Part shown: piece by piece, positions 54,019 to 64,000 of the stretch
How the letters are laid out: each line of letters starts with the position of its first letter
Numbering within the stretch: position 1 is the first letter of the stretch
NCBI RefSeq assembly: GCF_008001235.1
Contig: NZ_CP040751.1
Coordinates: forward strand, 124,001-188,000
Origin: Salidesulfovibrio onnuriiensis
GTDB lineage: Bacteria > Desulfobacterota > Desulfovibrionia > Desulfovibrionales > Desulfovibrionaceae
Length of the DNA: 64,000 nucleotides
Direction: 5' to 3'
The notes under the pieces: generated by a model
What the model saw: only the letters and a program-made list of their open reading frames with translations
Databases searched by the model: none
Told to the model about the DNA's origin: nothing
Translations under genes and position numbers: made by a program

Positions 54019-54726
54019 ATGGGACAAGTCACCATCTTCGAGGACGCTGAAGCATTGAGCCATGCTGCGGCGTCTTTTTTCGTCCAGGCCTCGCACCGCG
54101 CCCTGGAGCGTAACGGCCATTTTTCCGTGGCCCTGAGCGGCGGCCCCACCCCGAAGCGGTTCTACGAACTGCTGGCCGACGAACGATACTGGCGGGCCGT
54201 GCCCTGGGACCGCACCCACCTGTTCTGGGGCGACGACCGCGCCGTGGGGCCGGAGCACGAACACAGCAATTACCGGCTGGCCCATGAAGCCTTCATCCGC
54301 CATGTGCCCCTGCCCGAAGCCAACGTGCACCGCGTCCGGGGCGAGCTCGGGGCTGCCGCTGCCGCCGAGGATTACAGCCAGGAGCTGGTGAACTTCTTTG
54401 GAGGCGACACTCCGCCCGCCATGGATCTGGCCATCATGGGCATAGGGGACGACGGGCACACGGCCTCGCTCTTTTCCGGTTCCGAAGCACTGGCCGCCAC
54501 CGATTACGTGATGCCCGTGTTCGATCCTCCCGCAGCCCCCAGGGTGGACCGGGTCACGCTGACGTTCCCGGCCTTTGCCGCCGCGCACACCGCCCTGTTC
54601 CTGGTTACGGAAGAAAACAAGCGGGACGTGCTGGCGGGTGTGCTGAACGGCGACCCTCAGTATCCGGCCTCCCGGTTCCAGGCCCAACGGGTGATCTGGT
54701 ACGCGGGCCAGGCTGTCGCAGGATAG
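54019..54726 (+). CDS. pgl: 6-phosphogluconolactonase
   Basis: The 235-residue protein belongs to the DevB-type 6-phosphogluconolactonases (NagB-like fold): LSGGPTPKRFYELL near residue 40, FWGDDRAV, and the catalytic-region MGIGDDGHTASLFSGS. It hydrolyses 6-phosphogluconolactone, feeding the dehydrogenase encoded just upstream. The two genes form the middle of the oxidative pentose phosphate route. Confidence 0.93.
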   Translation: MGQVTIFEDAEALSHAAASFFVQASHRALERNGHFSVALSGGPTPKRFYELLADERYWRAVPWDRTHLFWGDDRAVGPEHEHSNYRLAHEAFIRHVPLPEANVHRVRGELGAAAAAEDYSQELVNFFGGDTPPAMDLAIMGIGDDGHTASLFSGSEALAATDYVMPVFDPPAAPRVDRVTLTFPAFAAAHTALFLVTEENKRDVLAGVLNGDPQYPASRFQAQRVIWYAGQAVAG

Positions 54727-54735
54727 AGCATTCTA

Positions 54736-54765
54736 GGGAGGGGGCTTCTGCGAAAGCGTTCCTCC
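54736..54765 (+). terminator. possible terminator after pgl
   Basis: GGAGG-GG-GCTT and AAGC-GTT-CCTCC form an imperfect stem around a 6-nt loop, with a TTGTTTTT run about 10 nt further on. Strength is doubtful. Confidence 0.35.
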
Positions 54766-54812
54766 TTACCCTCATTGTTTTTGCTCCTTCCACAGAGCAC
54801 GGTTTCAGCGCA

Positions 54813-54821
54813 TGTTATAAT
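54813..54821 (+). promoter_or_regulatory. extended -10 promoter for the 54921 gene
   Basis: TGTTATAAT is a perfect extended -10 element about 100 nt before the start codon. No good -35 is present, as is common for extended -10 promoters. Confidence 0.5.
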
Positions 54822-54920
54822 GTGCGCGCATCATTCCCACCGATACTGTGCAAAATACGGAGAAAGCCCGCATCAAACCATGCCGGCCCTACCGTACCGC
54901 ATCCCCGAAAGGAGCCGAGT

Positions 54921-55643
54921 ATGAAAAAAGCTCTCCTGGCCTTCATTCTTGTTGTTCTCTGCGCGCTCAGCGCCGCGGCCCAGGACATCATGATCGTCAC
55001 GGAGCACGCGCCGCCCCTGAACTACCTCAAAAAGGACGAGGTAAAAGGGTTGGGCACCGAGATCGTGGAAGCCATGATGCAAAAGCTCGGGGTGGACTTC
55101 CCCATCTTTGTGATGCCTTGGGCGCGGGGATACGAGATGGCTCTGAGGGATGCCAATGTGGCGCTCTACTCCACCACGCGCACTCCGGAACGCGAGCGCC
55201 TGTTTCAGTGGGTAGGCCCCCTGCTGAAGGAACGGTGGGTCATCTATGCGAGACAGGACTCTCACATTCGCATCGACAGCCTCGAGGACGCAAAAGAAGT
55301 GGGCAAGATAGGAACCTACATCGACGACGTCAAAGAGCAGTTCCTCCAGAAGAACGGATTCATGAACCTGGACAGCGTCCGCAACGACAGCATGAACCCG
55401 GGCAAACTCGTGGCCGGGCGTATCGACCTGTGGATCAGCAGCAGCCTCTCCGCCCCCTATTTCATGCGCCTGGCCAAGGTGAACCGGGGCAGCATCAAGG
55501 AAGTCTTCAGCTTCAATGAATCCACGCTCTACCTGGCCTTTTCCTTGAAGACCGACCCGGCCATCGTCAAGAAGTGGCAGGACGCCTACGACGAACTCGA
55601 AGCCGAAGGCGTCATCAAGGAAATCCAGAGCAAGTGGTACTAG
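54921..55643 (+). CDS. periplasmic amino-acid-type solute-binding protein (SBP_bac_3)
   Basis: The 240-residue protein has a signal peptide (about 1-20) and a family 3 binding fold: IMIVTEHAPPLNYLKKDEVKG, GLGTEIVEAMMQKLG, PWARGYEMALR and the ending YDELEAEGVIKEIQSKWY. GGAG lies before the ATG. It stands without permease or ATPase genes and resembles the many orphan family 3 binding proteins of Desulfovibrio-type genomes. The ligand is unknown. Confidence 0.85.
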   Translation: MKKALLAFILVVLCALSAAAQDIMIVTEHAPPLNYLKKDEVKGLGTEIVEAMMQKLGVDFPIFVMPWARGYEMALRDANVALYSTTRTPERERLFQWVGPLLKERWVIYARQDSHIRIDSLEDAKEVGKIGTYIDDVKEQFLQKNGFMNLDSVRNDSMNPGKLVAGRIDLWISSSLSAPYFMRLAKVNRGSIKEVFSFNESTLYLAFSLKTDPAIVKKWQDAYDELEAEGVIKEIQSKWY

Positions 55644-55749
55644 TGACAATTTTTCCCTACGCTCTCTTGCCCCTCCTTCCAGGCTCTTGACGCCCTCCTG
55701 TCCCGTTCCTATCCTGGTCGGAAAGAGAACGAAACACTGGAGACAGAAA

Positions 55750-56181
55750 ATGGACCTCACATGGCGCTACGACCTGCACGCGACTGACTGGGATGAACTC
55801 TCGAAACTCTACCGGGACGCACCGTTGGGAACAAAGTCGGCCGAGCACCTTCGGGAAGTCTTCGACAACAGCCGGTACGTCTGCTTCGTGCACGACGGAG
55901 AAACACTGGTGGGTGTCGGCCGTGCTCTGGCAGACGGACGGGACTGCTCCTACATCTGCGACGTGGCCGTTCACCCCGGCCACCAGGGCATCGGGCTCGG
56001 AAAGCAGATCGTGCAAAAGCTGATGGAGTTTTCCAAAGGCCACACCAAGATCATTCTCTATGCCAACCCCGGCAAAGAAGGCTTCTACAGGAAGCTCGGC
56101 TTCAAGATGATGAACACGGCCATGGCCATCTTCAGGGACCAGAAAGGAGCCGTGCGGGCAGGAGTTCTGCGCGACGAATGA
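55750..56181 (+). CDS. GNAT-family N-acetyltransferase
   Basis: The 143-residue protein has the GNAT core: VGVGRALADGRDCSYICDVAVHPGHQGIGLGKQI, with the acetyl-CoA loop Q-G-I-G-L-G-K, then a C-terminal GKEGFYRKLGFKMM. GGAG precedes the ATG at 55750. The substrate is unknown (amino acid, peptide or small amine). Confidence 0.88.
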   Translation: MDLTWRYDLHATDWDELSKLYRDAPLGTKSAEHLREVFDNSRYVCFVHDGETLVGVGRALADGRDCSYICDVAVHPGHQGIGLGKQIVQKLMEFSKGHTKIILYANPGKEGFYRKLGFKMMNTAMAIFRDQKGAVRAGVLRDE

Positions 56182-56232
56182 ATCTGCCCGGATTCAGATA
56201 CGCCGCCATCGGGAAAAACACAGAGAGACGTC

Positions 56233-56268
56233 AAAAAAGAGGGGCTGCCCGCATGGGCAGCCCCTTTT
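56233..56268. terminator. bidirectional terminator between the GNAT gene and glpK
   Basis: GGGGCTGCCC and GGGCAGCCCC form a perfect 10-bp stem around GCAT, with an A-run before and TTTT after, between convergent genes. Confidence 0.93.
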
Positions 56269-56291
56269 GACGATCAAGACTTGAGCAAGTC

Positions 56292-57833
<1,542 letters not shown>

Positions 57834-57868
57834 CTAATATTTTCGTAAAGGCTAGTTTCCTAGCAGTA

Positions 57869-58573
57869 TTAACCGAAGATCAGCTTGTACACATGGCAAC
57901 CGGCGATGCCACCGCAGATGGGGGCGATAACCGGAACCCAGGAGTAACCCCAGTCGCTGCCGCCCTTGCCCGGGATGGGAAGGAGAGCGTGGGCGATACG
58001 GGGGCCGAGGTCACGAGCCGGGTTGATGGCGTAACCGGTGGGGCCACCGAGGGAAAGGCCGATGGAAAGGATGTAGAAACCGACAACCAGCGGTCCCATG
58101 CCGAGAGCGAACTCGTGTGCGCCCAGAGCCATGATGATGAACAGCAGGAAGAAGGTGCCCAGGAATTCGCACAGGAAGTTTTCAAAGGTGCAGGGGATGG
58201 CCGGACCGGTGGAGAACACGGCCAGCTTCAGGCCTGCGTCCTGGGTCGGTTCCCAGTGGCACTTGTAAACCAGGTAACAGAGCACGGCGCCGATGAATGC
58301 ACCGATAAACTGGCCGGCGAGATAGTAGGGAACGAGGGCCCATTCCATGGCGCCAATGGAAGCCAGACCGATGGTGACGGCCGGGTTGATGTGACCGCCA
58401 GAAAGCTTGGAAGCGTAAACGGCAAAGGTGACTGCCATTCCCCACCCCATGGTGATGACGATCCAGCCGCTATTCTGGCCTTTGGATTTTTCCAGCAGCA
58501 CGTTTGCTACCACACCGCAACCAAACAGGGTCAAAATCATTGTCCCAATCAGTTCACTGACAAGATAATCCAT
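57869..58573 (-). CDS. glpF: glycerol uptake facilitator (aquaglyceroporin)
   Basis: The 234-residue membrane protein has six helices and both NPA boxes, GHINPAVTIG near residue 65 and YAINPARDLGPR near residue 185. The Asp and Arg after the second NPA (NPARD) mark the glycerol-conducting branch rather than strict water channels. GGAGG precedes the ATG at 58573. It sits upstream of glpK and faces a 560-bp regulatory gap. Confidence 0.95.
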   Translation of the reverse strand: MDYLVSELIGTMILTLFGCGVVANVLLEKSKGQNSGWIVITMGWGMAVTFAVYASKLSGGHINPAVTIGLASIGAMEWALVPYYLAGQFIGAFIGAVLCYLVYKCHWEPTQDAGLKLAVFSTGPAIPCTFENFLCEFLGTFFLLFIIMALGAHEFALGMGPLVVGFYILSIGLSLGGPTGYAINPARDLGPRIAHALLPIPGKGGSDWGYSWVPVIAPICGGIAGCHVYKLIFG

Positions 58574-59030
58574 ACAATCCTCCGCGACAACAAAAGTTAA
58601 GGGTTCGAACAGGCGTTCCGGTTGGAAGACGCACACCTCACACTCTAGCTTCTACACATGAACAATGACGTCCCATGTCATTGCAATTGCATGTGCTATT
58701 TTCAGCTTCCAGAATTCATATACAATTTACAGCCCTATCTCAAGAAAAATGTCGATTTTTGATCATTGTTTGGTCAATTTTGTTTCGGCTATGAAAATTT
58801 TGACTGTTTTATTGACGCATTAGACACCCAAGTTTCCTGGGCTCCTGCGGACGGATTCACAGATTTTTTCATCGCGGAAACACTGTTCTAAATCATATAT
58901 AAAATGCGGGTCAAAGTATTTTTAAAACCAATGTTTAAATCTATTAACCATTTATAATAAAAGAATAAAATTGGCAAGTGTCAGAGGTTTTATTATCGGT
59001 ATCAGGGCCGAATCAAACCCAAAAGACACG
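58574..59030. promoter_or_regulatory. regulatory region upstream of glpFK
   Basis: This AT-rich gap holds no gene. A candidate minus-strand promoter is TTGAGA (58738-58743) and TATGAA (58715-58720), 17 nt apart. The leader carries the inverted repeat AATGAC-N7-GTCATT at 58664-58682 and the palindrome TGCAATTGCA at 58681-58690. No clear GlpR operator was picked out. Confidence 0.4.
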
Positions 59031-59075
59031 ACCGACCAAGCGCCTTGTTGCGCCTGGTCGGTTGTGATTTATTTT
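59031..59075. terminator. terminator at the 3' side of glpR
   Basis: ACCGACCA-a-GCGC and GCGC-c-TGGTCGGT pair around a 6-nt loop, followed on plus by TGTGATTTATTTTC and on minus by a weaker T-rich stretch. Confidence 0.75.
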
Positions 59076-59135
59076 CTGAAAGGAAAAAAAGTGGGTGTCT
59101 TACCGATCACCAAGGGCGGCACCGGACGAAACCGG

Positions 59136-59954
59136 TCATTCCGCGCCATCGGGACAATACATCTCCACCTCGTGCCTGCGCAGGTGTTCCATGATCTCCT
59201 CGGGCGGCGGGCTGTCCGTGAACAGGCAGTCGATTTCGGAGAAACTGCCCAGGCGCACCATGGCGTTGCGTCCGAACTTGCTCCGGTCCGTAACCAGGAA
59301 AACCTTGCGGGAGTTGTTGATGATGGACCGGGCCGCACTGACCTCGCGATAGTCAAAGTCCAGCAGGGTGCCGTCCAGGTCAATGCCGCTGATGCCTATG
59401 ATGCCGTAGTCCACCTTGAACTGGCGCAGGAAATCGATGGCCGATTCGCCGACGATCCCACAGTCCCTGTGCCGGACAATGCCGCCGGCCACGAGGATGT
59501 CGATATTCTGGTTCGCGCTCAGGATCTTGGCAACATTGAGGTTGTTGGTGATGACCCGGAGGTGGTCGCGTTTGCACAGTTCCTTGGCCACTTCCTCGTT
59601 GGTGGTGCCCATGTTGATGAAAAGGGAGGAACGGGGCGGGATATGCTCCACCACCAGTTTGGCGATCCTCTTTTTTTCCTCGTGGTACAGGACCTGGCGA
59701 TCCGTATAGCCAACGTTCTCGGTGCTGACCACGGGCCCCGCACCGCCGTGATGGCGGGCCAGGCGGCCCTGATCGCACAGGATGTTGATGTCCCGGCGCA
59801 CTGTCTGGGGCGTCACGTCGAAATGGTCGGCCAACGCGCCGATGGCCATGAACCCCTGCTCCCGAACCATCCTGGTTATAAGATCGTGGCGTTTGCGGAC
59901 CGCCGCGTGTTTACCGCCGGAAGTATCCGAGTTTCCATTCTTTTCACCACCCAT
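59136..59954 (-). CDS. glpR: DeoR-family repressor, GlpR-like
   Basis: The 272-residue protein has an N-terminal DeoR helix-turn-helix (RKRHDLITRMVREQGFMAIGALADHFDVTPQTVRRDINILCDQG, about residues 20-65) and a C-terminal sugar-phosphate sensor domain (INMGTTNEEVAKEL, ISGIDLDGTLLDFDYREVSAAR, DRSKFGR). This architecture and its place beside glpFK point to a glycerol 3-phosphate-responsive repressor of that operon. AGGGGG lies upstream of the ATG. It is transcribed in the same direction as glpF, about 560 bp away. Confidence 0.9.
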   Translation of the reverse strand: MGGEKNGNSDTSGGKHAAVRKRHDLITRMVREQGFMAIGALADHFDVTPQTVRRDINILCDQGRLARHHGGAGPVVSTENVGYTDRQVLYHEEKKRIAKLVVEHIPPRSSLFINMGTTNEEVAKELCKRDHLRVITNNLNVAKILSANQNIDILVAGGIVRHRDCGIVGESAIDFLRQFKVDYGIIGISGIDLDGTLLDFDYREVSAARSIINNSRKVFLVTDRSKFGRNAMVRLGSFSEIDCLFTDSPPPEEIMEHLRRHEVEMYCPDGAE

Positions 59955-60746
59955 TAAGGCCCCCTGTCATAGTCAAAAAGTTCAATACCGAAAACAAATT
60001 GCCATCTTTTTTGAGCGAAAGTGAAAAAAAATGATGACGCACAAACCAGTTTGGGTTATGTTCTCTTCAAGTTTTCCAACTCGGAACACGAGGAATCGCT
60101 TCAAACCGGGATAGCATTTTCGTTTTTTAGCGACAAGGGAAAACAAAATTTAAAAGATTTCGAGTCGATTTCGAAAACGATCGGACCGAAACACATATTT
60201 CCGGGCAGCGGTGAAGCTTCATTTGGGGGGAGTGGATCAGGCTTTCCGGACCGCAAAGAAGATAGGGGTCTGTTTCTGAGCGTACTTTGTCTCTCCCGCA
60301 CGCTTGGAAAGGGCCCCTATCGCTGTTCAAAACCAAGACCTGACACAATCTTTCCCTGTCCACGACAGGAAACCAATCACCTCCTTGGTGTTACGACACC
60401 TCCTGGTGCGGGCCGGAAGCGAAGGATGCAGCCGGACGCTTCCGAGTCAGCCAGGGCCCGGGGCCGGAAACAGGTTTCGCATGGCAAAGGGATGCAGCCC
60501 CTGCCCGCGAAGAATGCCGAATTCCGCCCCGGACAGCCCGGCTGCCCGCCGCACCATTCACAAGCACGCAACCATACCGCAGGACTGGCACGATAATCGC
60601 TACTATTTCCACAAAGGAAATTGCCAGGCCCGGAACGGCAGAAATTACCCGGAGATTCATCAGCGATTTCAGCGTTTGGCCTCGTCCTCCTCTCGATCCC
60701 GTTTTCCCCTCCCTTCCGCCCTGGCGGCAACACACGGAGGTGCGCC
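59955..60746. other. 792-bp region without a supported gene; structured and promoter-like elements
   Basis: The left part (59955-60200) is AT-rich, with several TTTTCG/CGAAAA half-sites that could be GlpR sites. Around 60378-60443 there are perfect hairpins: GGTGT/ACACC at 60387-60400 and GGAAGCG/CGCTTCC at 60415-60443. A 10-bp direct repeat GGATGCAGCC occurs at 60424 and 60490. I recognise no known riboswitch or small RNA. An open stretch at 60021-60596 looks non-coding. Confidence 0.4.
60586..60600 (+). promoter_or_regulatory. candidate sigma-54 promoter
   Basis: TGGCACGATAATCGC fits TGGCACG-N4-TTGC with one mismatch and keeps the GG and GC dinucleotides at the required spacing. It lies 147 nt before the 60747 gene. 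Confidence 0.4.
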
Positions 60747-61070
60747 ATGAGATTGACGCAGGAACAGATGGATCGGCTGAGGGGCATGGATCTGGACCCG
60801 GACCGGGTCTCCGCGGTAAACATCACGGACATCTGGATCGACCGGGCCACCCAGGCCTCCATTGTGGAATCCGCCAACATGCTGGCGGAAGTCTACAACC
60901 TGGACCTGGCCGACGTGCGCGCGGCCCTGACACGGGAACTTTACTGGCACATGGACACCGAGGAACTCGGTATCATGATCCGGCTGGAAGACACGGACAT
61001 GGAATCCATGTACGTGCGCATCCCCGAGGGTAGATGGGGATTCCGGGAAGGGCGCAGGCTGACCCAGTAG
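60747..61070 (+). CDS. hypothetical small acidic protein
   Basis: The 107-residue soluble protein is acidic and helical (TQEQMDRLRGMDLDPDRVSAVNITDIWIDRATQASIVESANM region), with a final RIPEGRWGFREGRRLTQ. GGAGG lies 8 nt before the ATG. No family is recognised, and no membrane helix or metal motif is present. A candidate sigma-54 promoter lies upstream, so its expression may depend on an enhancer-binding protein. Confidence 0.7.
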   Translation: MRLTQEQMDRLRGMDLDPDRVSAVNITDIWIDRATQASIVESANMLAEVYNLDLADVRAALTRELYWHMDTEELGIMIRLEDTDMESMYVRIPEGRWGFREGRRLTQ

Positions 61071-61100
61071 CGGCTTAGCATGCCGTCCGCGCCATCCGGG

Positions 61101-61967
61101 CTACAGGGCTCCGGCCACCTCCAGCCAGAGGCTGGTCTCCAGCCGCTGCCGCAGGGCGGGCGTCCGCAGCCCCTCCAGCAGTTCGGGATGCCGCGAACGC
61201 AGGAAGGCCGCGGGGGCGACGGTCCTGAACCGGGCACCGCCGGAAAGCAACGCGACCAGCGCGTCCTGCTCATTGTAGGCCCGCCAGGCCCACATCTTCG
61301 GATAGGGGTCGGGAAGCAGGATGTCATGGAAGTGCACCAGCACGCCCCGCGCCAGACCGGGCAGGACATCGCGAATGATCTGATACGCATCCGTGCCCGG
61401 ATGATAGAGGTGGCTGCCGTCCACAAAAAGCATGTCCCCAGCCCCCAGCCCGGCAAAAAAGTCCGGTTCCAGATGGTTCAGGGTATGGGCGAGTATTTCC
61501 ACGCCCTCGGGAATGGCGCGCCTGCCGGAAGCAGGGTCGATGCACTGGTGCCGGGTCTGGATGTTGCCGTCCAGCACCGCCTGTTGCAGGAAGCAGGTGG
61601 AATACCCGGACCCGACCTCGATGATCCGTGACGGCCGGTGCTTGCGCACCAGGGCGTAGGCCAGTACCGCATCCAGGCCCATGAACCACTCCTGGTCGAA
61701 ATGCGCCCTGCCCCGCTCCGGGGAGCTGCGCTCCATGTACTCGTACCTGCCGTTGTACTGGGCCGCGAACTCAATAAGTTCTGCGAATTCATCCAGCTGC
61801 GCCTCCCAGCGCGCCTCCAGCCATCCAACGACGCCGTCCTCGGTATGAGCAAGCACCTCCGAGGCAAAACGGTACGGTGCGAAATACCCGAACCGCCGCG
61901 ATCCGAGCCCGTAATGGGCGCAGACCGTGCGGACCCCGCGCCAGATGCGGCCAAGTTTTCCGGACAT
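61101..61967 (-). CDS. class I SAM-dependent methyltransferase-like protein
   Basis: The 288-residue protein carries IIEVGSGYSTCFLQQAVLDG near residue 115 (SAM-binding motif I), then DMLFVDGSHLYHPGTDAYQIIRDVLPGL, as in Methyltransf_24 family members that act on sugars or macrolides. GGGAGG lies 8 nt before the ATG at 61967. The substrate is unknown. It lies between a small orphan gene and an EamA exporter, so no pathway is evident. Confidence 0.82.
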   Translation of the reverse strand: MSGKLGRIWRGVRTVCAHYGLGSRRFGYFAPYRFASEVLAHTEDGVVGWLEARWEAQLDEFAELIEFAAQYNGRYEYMERSSPERGRAHFDQEWFMGLDAVLAYALVRKHRPSRIIEVGSGYSTCFLQQAVLDGNIQTRHQCIDPASGRRAIPEGVEILAHTLNHLEPDFFAGLGAGDMLFVDGSHLYHPGTDAYQIIRDVLPGLARGVLVHFHDILLPDPYPKMWAWRAYNEQDALVALLSGGARFRTVAPAAFLRSRHPELLEGLRTPALRQRLETSLWLEVAGAL

Positions 61968-62083
61968 GGCGTCGCCTCCCTGTTCCATGCGGTTTCAGTG
62001 GATTCCCAACCTACCATGTTCTGCCGGGATTCCCATTATTACCTGAGGCATGCATCCGGTCCTCGCACCATCGCGGGCAAAGG

Positions 62084-63001
62084 CTACTCTCCCCGCCCTT
62101 CAACGACGCATTCCCGCCTGCCCGCCGTCCGCACGCGAAGGCCCGAGATAAGCGCGATGCCCGACAGCACGCAGGCGCAGCCGATGTAGTGGGTCCACTG
62201 GAGCCGCTCGTGCAACACCAGGGCGGAGAGTATGACCGCCGAGAGCGGCATGATGCCCGTGAACACCCCGGCCACGGGCGTGGGAACCGGGACAATGCCC
62301 GCGAACCAGAACAGGTAGGCCAGCACGGTGACGAACACGCCGTAATAGACCACGGCCCACCAGCCCGCCGCGCCGACACCGGAAAAATCCGTGACCGCCA
62401 GTTCATACAACCCCGCAGGCAGGAACCAGAGCAGCCCGAAAAGCGAGACCACCGTGGCTGCGGCCAGCGGCGACATGGGCTCGGGCACCCACTTGCGAAA
62501 GAGCAGGAACAGGGATTCCGCGACCACGGCCGCCAGCACCAACAGGTTCCCGGACAGGGACGAACCGGCAAGTTCGCCCTCGCCCACCATGTTCAGCACC
62601 ATGACCCCCGCCACGGAAAACAGTATGCCGGACAAGGCCCGCAGCGAGGGCCTTTCGCGCCAGAAAACCCAGCCAAGAATGCCCATGCAGGCCGGGGTGG
62701 TGCTGGTAATGATGCCTGCGGAGGCCGGGCTGGTCAGCTCCAGCCCGTAGAGCAGGAAGGTGGTGAACAGAAACGAGCCGCACAGGGCCTGGAGGCAGAG
62801 CACGGCCCAGCTCCGCCGGGAAAGGACGGGCAGGCCGCCCTCGCGCCAGAACAGAATGGGCAGCAGCAGGGCCAGGGCCAGCACGAACCGGAGCATGGAG
62901 GCCAGGAAAACCGGCAGCTGTTCCACCATGATCTTTCCGGCCACCACGGAACTGCCCACGATGACCATTGCCAGGGACAAATTAAGACACGCCTTGAACA
63001 T
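62084..63001 (-). CDS. EamA-family (DMT) exporter
   Basis: The 305-residue membrane protein has ten helices in two EamA repeats, with a second copy starting at about residue 150 (LSGNLLVLAAVVAESLFLLFRK). Family members export amino acids, metabolites or drugs by secondary transport. It is 33 nt downstream of the AraC regulator on the same strand and is probably its target. Confidence 0.9.
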   Translation of the reverse strand: MFKACLNLSLAMVIVGSSVVAGKIMVEQLPVFLASMLRFVLALALLLPILFWREGGLPVLSRRSWAVLCLQALCGSFLFTTFLLYGLELTSPASAGIITSTTPACMGILGWVFWRERPSLRALSGILFSVAGVMVLNMVGEGELAGSSLSGNLLVLAAVVAESLFLLFRKWVPEPMSPLAAATVVSLFGLLWFLPAGLYELAVTDFSGVGAAGWWAVVYYGVFVTVLAYLFWFAGIVPVPTPVAGVFTGIMPLSAVILSALVLHERLQWTHYIGCACVLSGIALISGLRVRTAGRRECVVEGRGE

Positions 63002-63034
63002 GATTCCTCCTTTGAGGAACCAAGGCTATGCCCG

Positions 63035-63883
63035 TCAGGTCCGGCTGTTTTGAACGAAGTTGCGGTATCTTCCGGGAGTGATGCCGAACTGGCGGCGGAA
63101 CCAGCGGGTCAGGTGGCTCTGGTCGGAAAACCCGCATTCGGCGGCCACGTCCGCCAGCCGCAGCGGACCGGCCAGCAGTTTCTTGGCCCGGTTGACCCGC
63201 GCCTGCACCAGAAAGGCATGCGGGGTGATGCCCAGGTCGCGCTCGAACACACGCAAGAAGTGGAAGGGGCTCAGGTTGCCGAGCCGGGCCAGGTGTTCCA
63301 GGCTCACGTCCTCGGCCGGGTTGTCCCGCATGTATTCGCGGGCCAGGCGCACGGCGCGGTGCTCGTTGCCGATGCCCGGCCAGCCGGGGCGTTCCTCCCC
63401 ATGGCGATTGATCCAGTTGACCAGCAGCCGCAACAGGCGGGTCTGGCTTTCCAGGGAAGTCGCACCGCCGCTCTCCAGGGCCGCATGCGTTTCAAGGATG
63501 GTCCGGGCCAGGTCGGCGTCCTCGAGCACGCCCTTGCGGAAATGGGGCTGGCTGGGATTGGGGGTCAGTTCGGCGGCGGCCCGCAGCACCACCTCGGGCG
63601 GTAGGTAAAACATGCGGTAGATCCAGCCCGTGTCCGTGGCCGCGTGGCCGTCGTGGGCCTCGCCCGGCACCACCAGGTTGATGGTTCCCCGGGAGGCCAC
63701 CAGGTCCGCGCCCCGGTACCGGAAACCCATGGCCCCTTGCTCGATAAACCCCACGGCGTATTCTTCGTGGAAATGGCGGGAAAAGTGCTGGGTCACGTAG
63801 CGCGCCCGCAGCATTTCCACGTCTCCCCCGATAAACGGGACCACCTTGTAGGTGGCGATCTCCTCATGCTTGCCGTGTTTCAT
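63035..63883 (-). CDS. AraC-family transcriptional regulator
   Basis: The 282-residue protein has an N-terminal cupin sensor (HFHEEYAVGFIEQGAMGFRYRG, then VVPGEAHDGH) and a C-terminal pair of helix-turn-helix motifs from about residue 180 (LEHLARLGNLSPFHFLRVFERDLGITPHAFL and LADVAAECGFSDQSHLTRWFRRQFGITPGRYR). GGAG precedes the ATG at 63883. Its neighbour, the EamA exporter, is the likely target. The effector is unknown. Confidence 0.93.
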   Translation of the reverse strand: MKHGKHEEIATYKVVPFIGGDVEMLRARYVTQHFSRHFHEEYAVGFIEQGAMGFRYRGADLVASRGTINLVVPGEAHDGHAATDTGWIYRMFYLPPEVVLRAAAELTPNPSQPHFRKGVLEDADLARTILETHAALESGGATSLESQTRLLRLLVNWINRHGEERPGWPGIGNEHRAVRLAREYMRDNPAEDVSLEHLARLGNLSPFHFLRVFERDLGITPHAFLVQARVNRAKKLLAGPLRLADVAAECGFSDQSHLTRWFRRQFGITPGRYRNFVQNSRT

Positions 63884-64000
63884 GCACCTGCTCCAGTATC
63901 CGCATACATAGGACACCGGGGGACGCTTGGGAAGGGGCGCATGGTAAAGAATAATTTCGGAAAAAACACAATACGCTGAAATGTAACGGGATAAAATAAG

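Noticed and set aside
60021-60596. A 191-codon open frame between glpR and the 60747 gene
   Set aside because: Composition is Pro/Arg/Gly-rich with no domain, it lacks a ribosome site, and hairpins run through it. It is more likely non-coding.
59955-60746. A cobalamin or c-di-GMP riboswitch
   Set aside because: I compared the hairpin region with the conserved motifs that I know and found no consistent match.

Overview
The window reads as a chromosomal segment of a GC-rich, anaerobic, Gram-negative bacterium, most likely a Desulfovibrionia-type sulfate reducer (Desulfovibrio or Pseudodesulfovibrio). That placement is inference. It rests on the mix of a glycyl radical enzyme with its activase, a TonB/ExbBD system, Cache-type sensors, a DUF4911 protein beside rlmN, and a pseudaminic acid locus. 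Genes are dense, often overlap by 4 nt, and mostly have clear Shine-Dalgarno sites.

Layout. (1) 1-15039 is a surface-glycan locus. It starts with three sugar-metabolism genes (SIS isomerase, SDR, TIM-barrel epimerase) and a surface carbohydrate protein. It continues with a complete predicted pseudaminic acid pathway: pseB, pseC, a pseG-pseH fusion, pseI and pseF. A hisH/hisF/pseA amidination operon and a methyltransferase-glycosyltransferase fusion complete it. The expected product is CMP-pseudaminic acid, probably with an acetamidino group, for flagellin or LPS. (2) 15208-19062 holds a glycyl radical enzyme (best guess trans-4-hydroxy-L-proline dehydratase), its radical SAM activase and a coupled AT-rich orphan gene. 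(3) 19363-24622 holds a Cache-GGDEF diguanylate cyclase, a Cache-HAMP-PAS histidine kinase and an MscS channel.

(4) 24754-44769 looks like a 20-kb genomic island in a tRNA-Leu(CAA) gene. The intact tRNA is at 44752-44838, and a displaced copy of its last 19 nt sits at 24753-24771 beside a terminator. The cargo is one coherent uptake system: TonB-dependent receptor, large periplasmic M16 protease, YejABEF-type peptide importer, a private DUF3450-TtpC-ExbB-ExbD-TonB-TPR energising module, and a second ABC transporter with a membrane protein. Two Fur-box-like sites control the two divergent arms. The simplest reading is capture of an iron-bearing protein or peptide, its cleavage in the periplasm, and import of the products. 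The protease gene is split at a perfect -1 slippery heptamer.

(5) 44886-56181 is mixed housekeeping: DUF554, a CPA2 antiporter, rlmN, a GntR/MotA-like pair, TerC, two periplasmic binding proteins, 6-phosphogluconate dehydrogenase, 6-phosphogluconolactonase and a GNAT enzyme. (6) 56292-59954 is a glycerol module: glpK, glpF and a GlpR-type repressor. (7) 60747-63883 holds a small orphan protein, a methyltransferase, an EamA exporter and an AraC regulator.

Starts were chosen by eye from Shine-Dalgarno position and conserved N-termini. Family calls come from motif recognition without database searches. Promoter and operator calls are by-eye matches.
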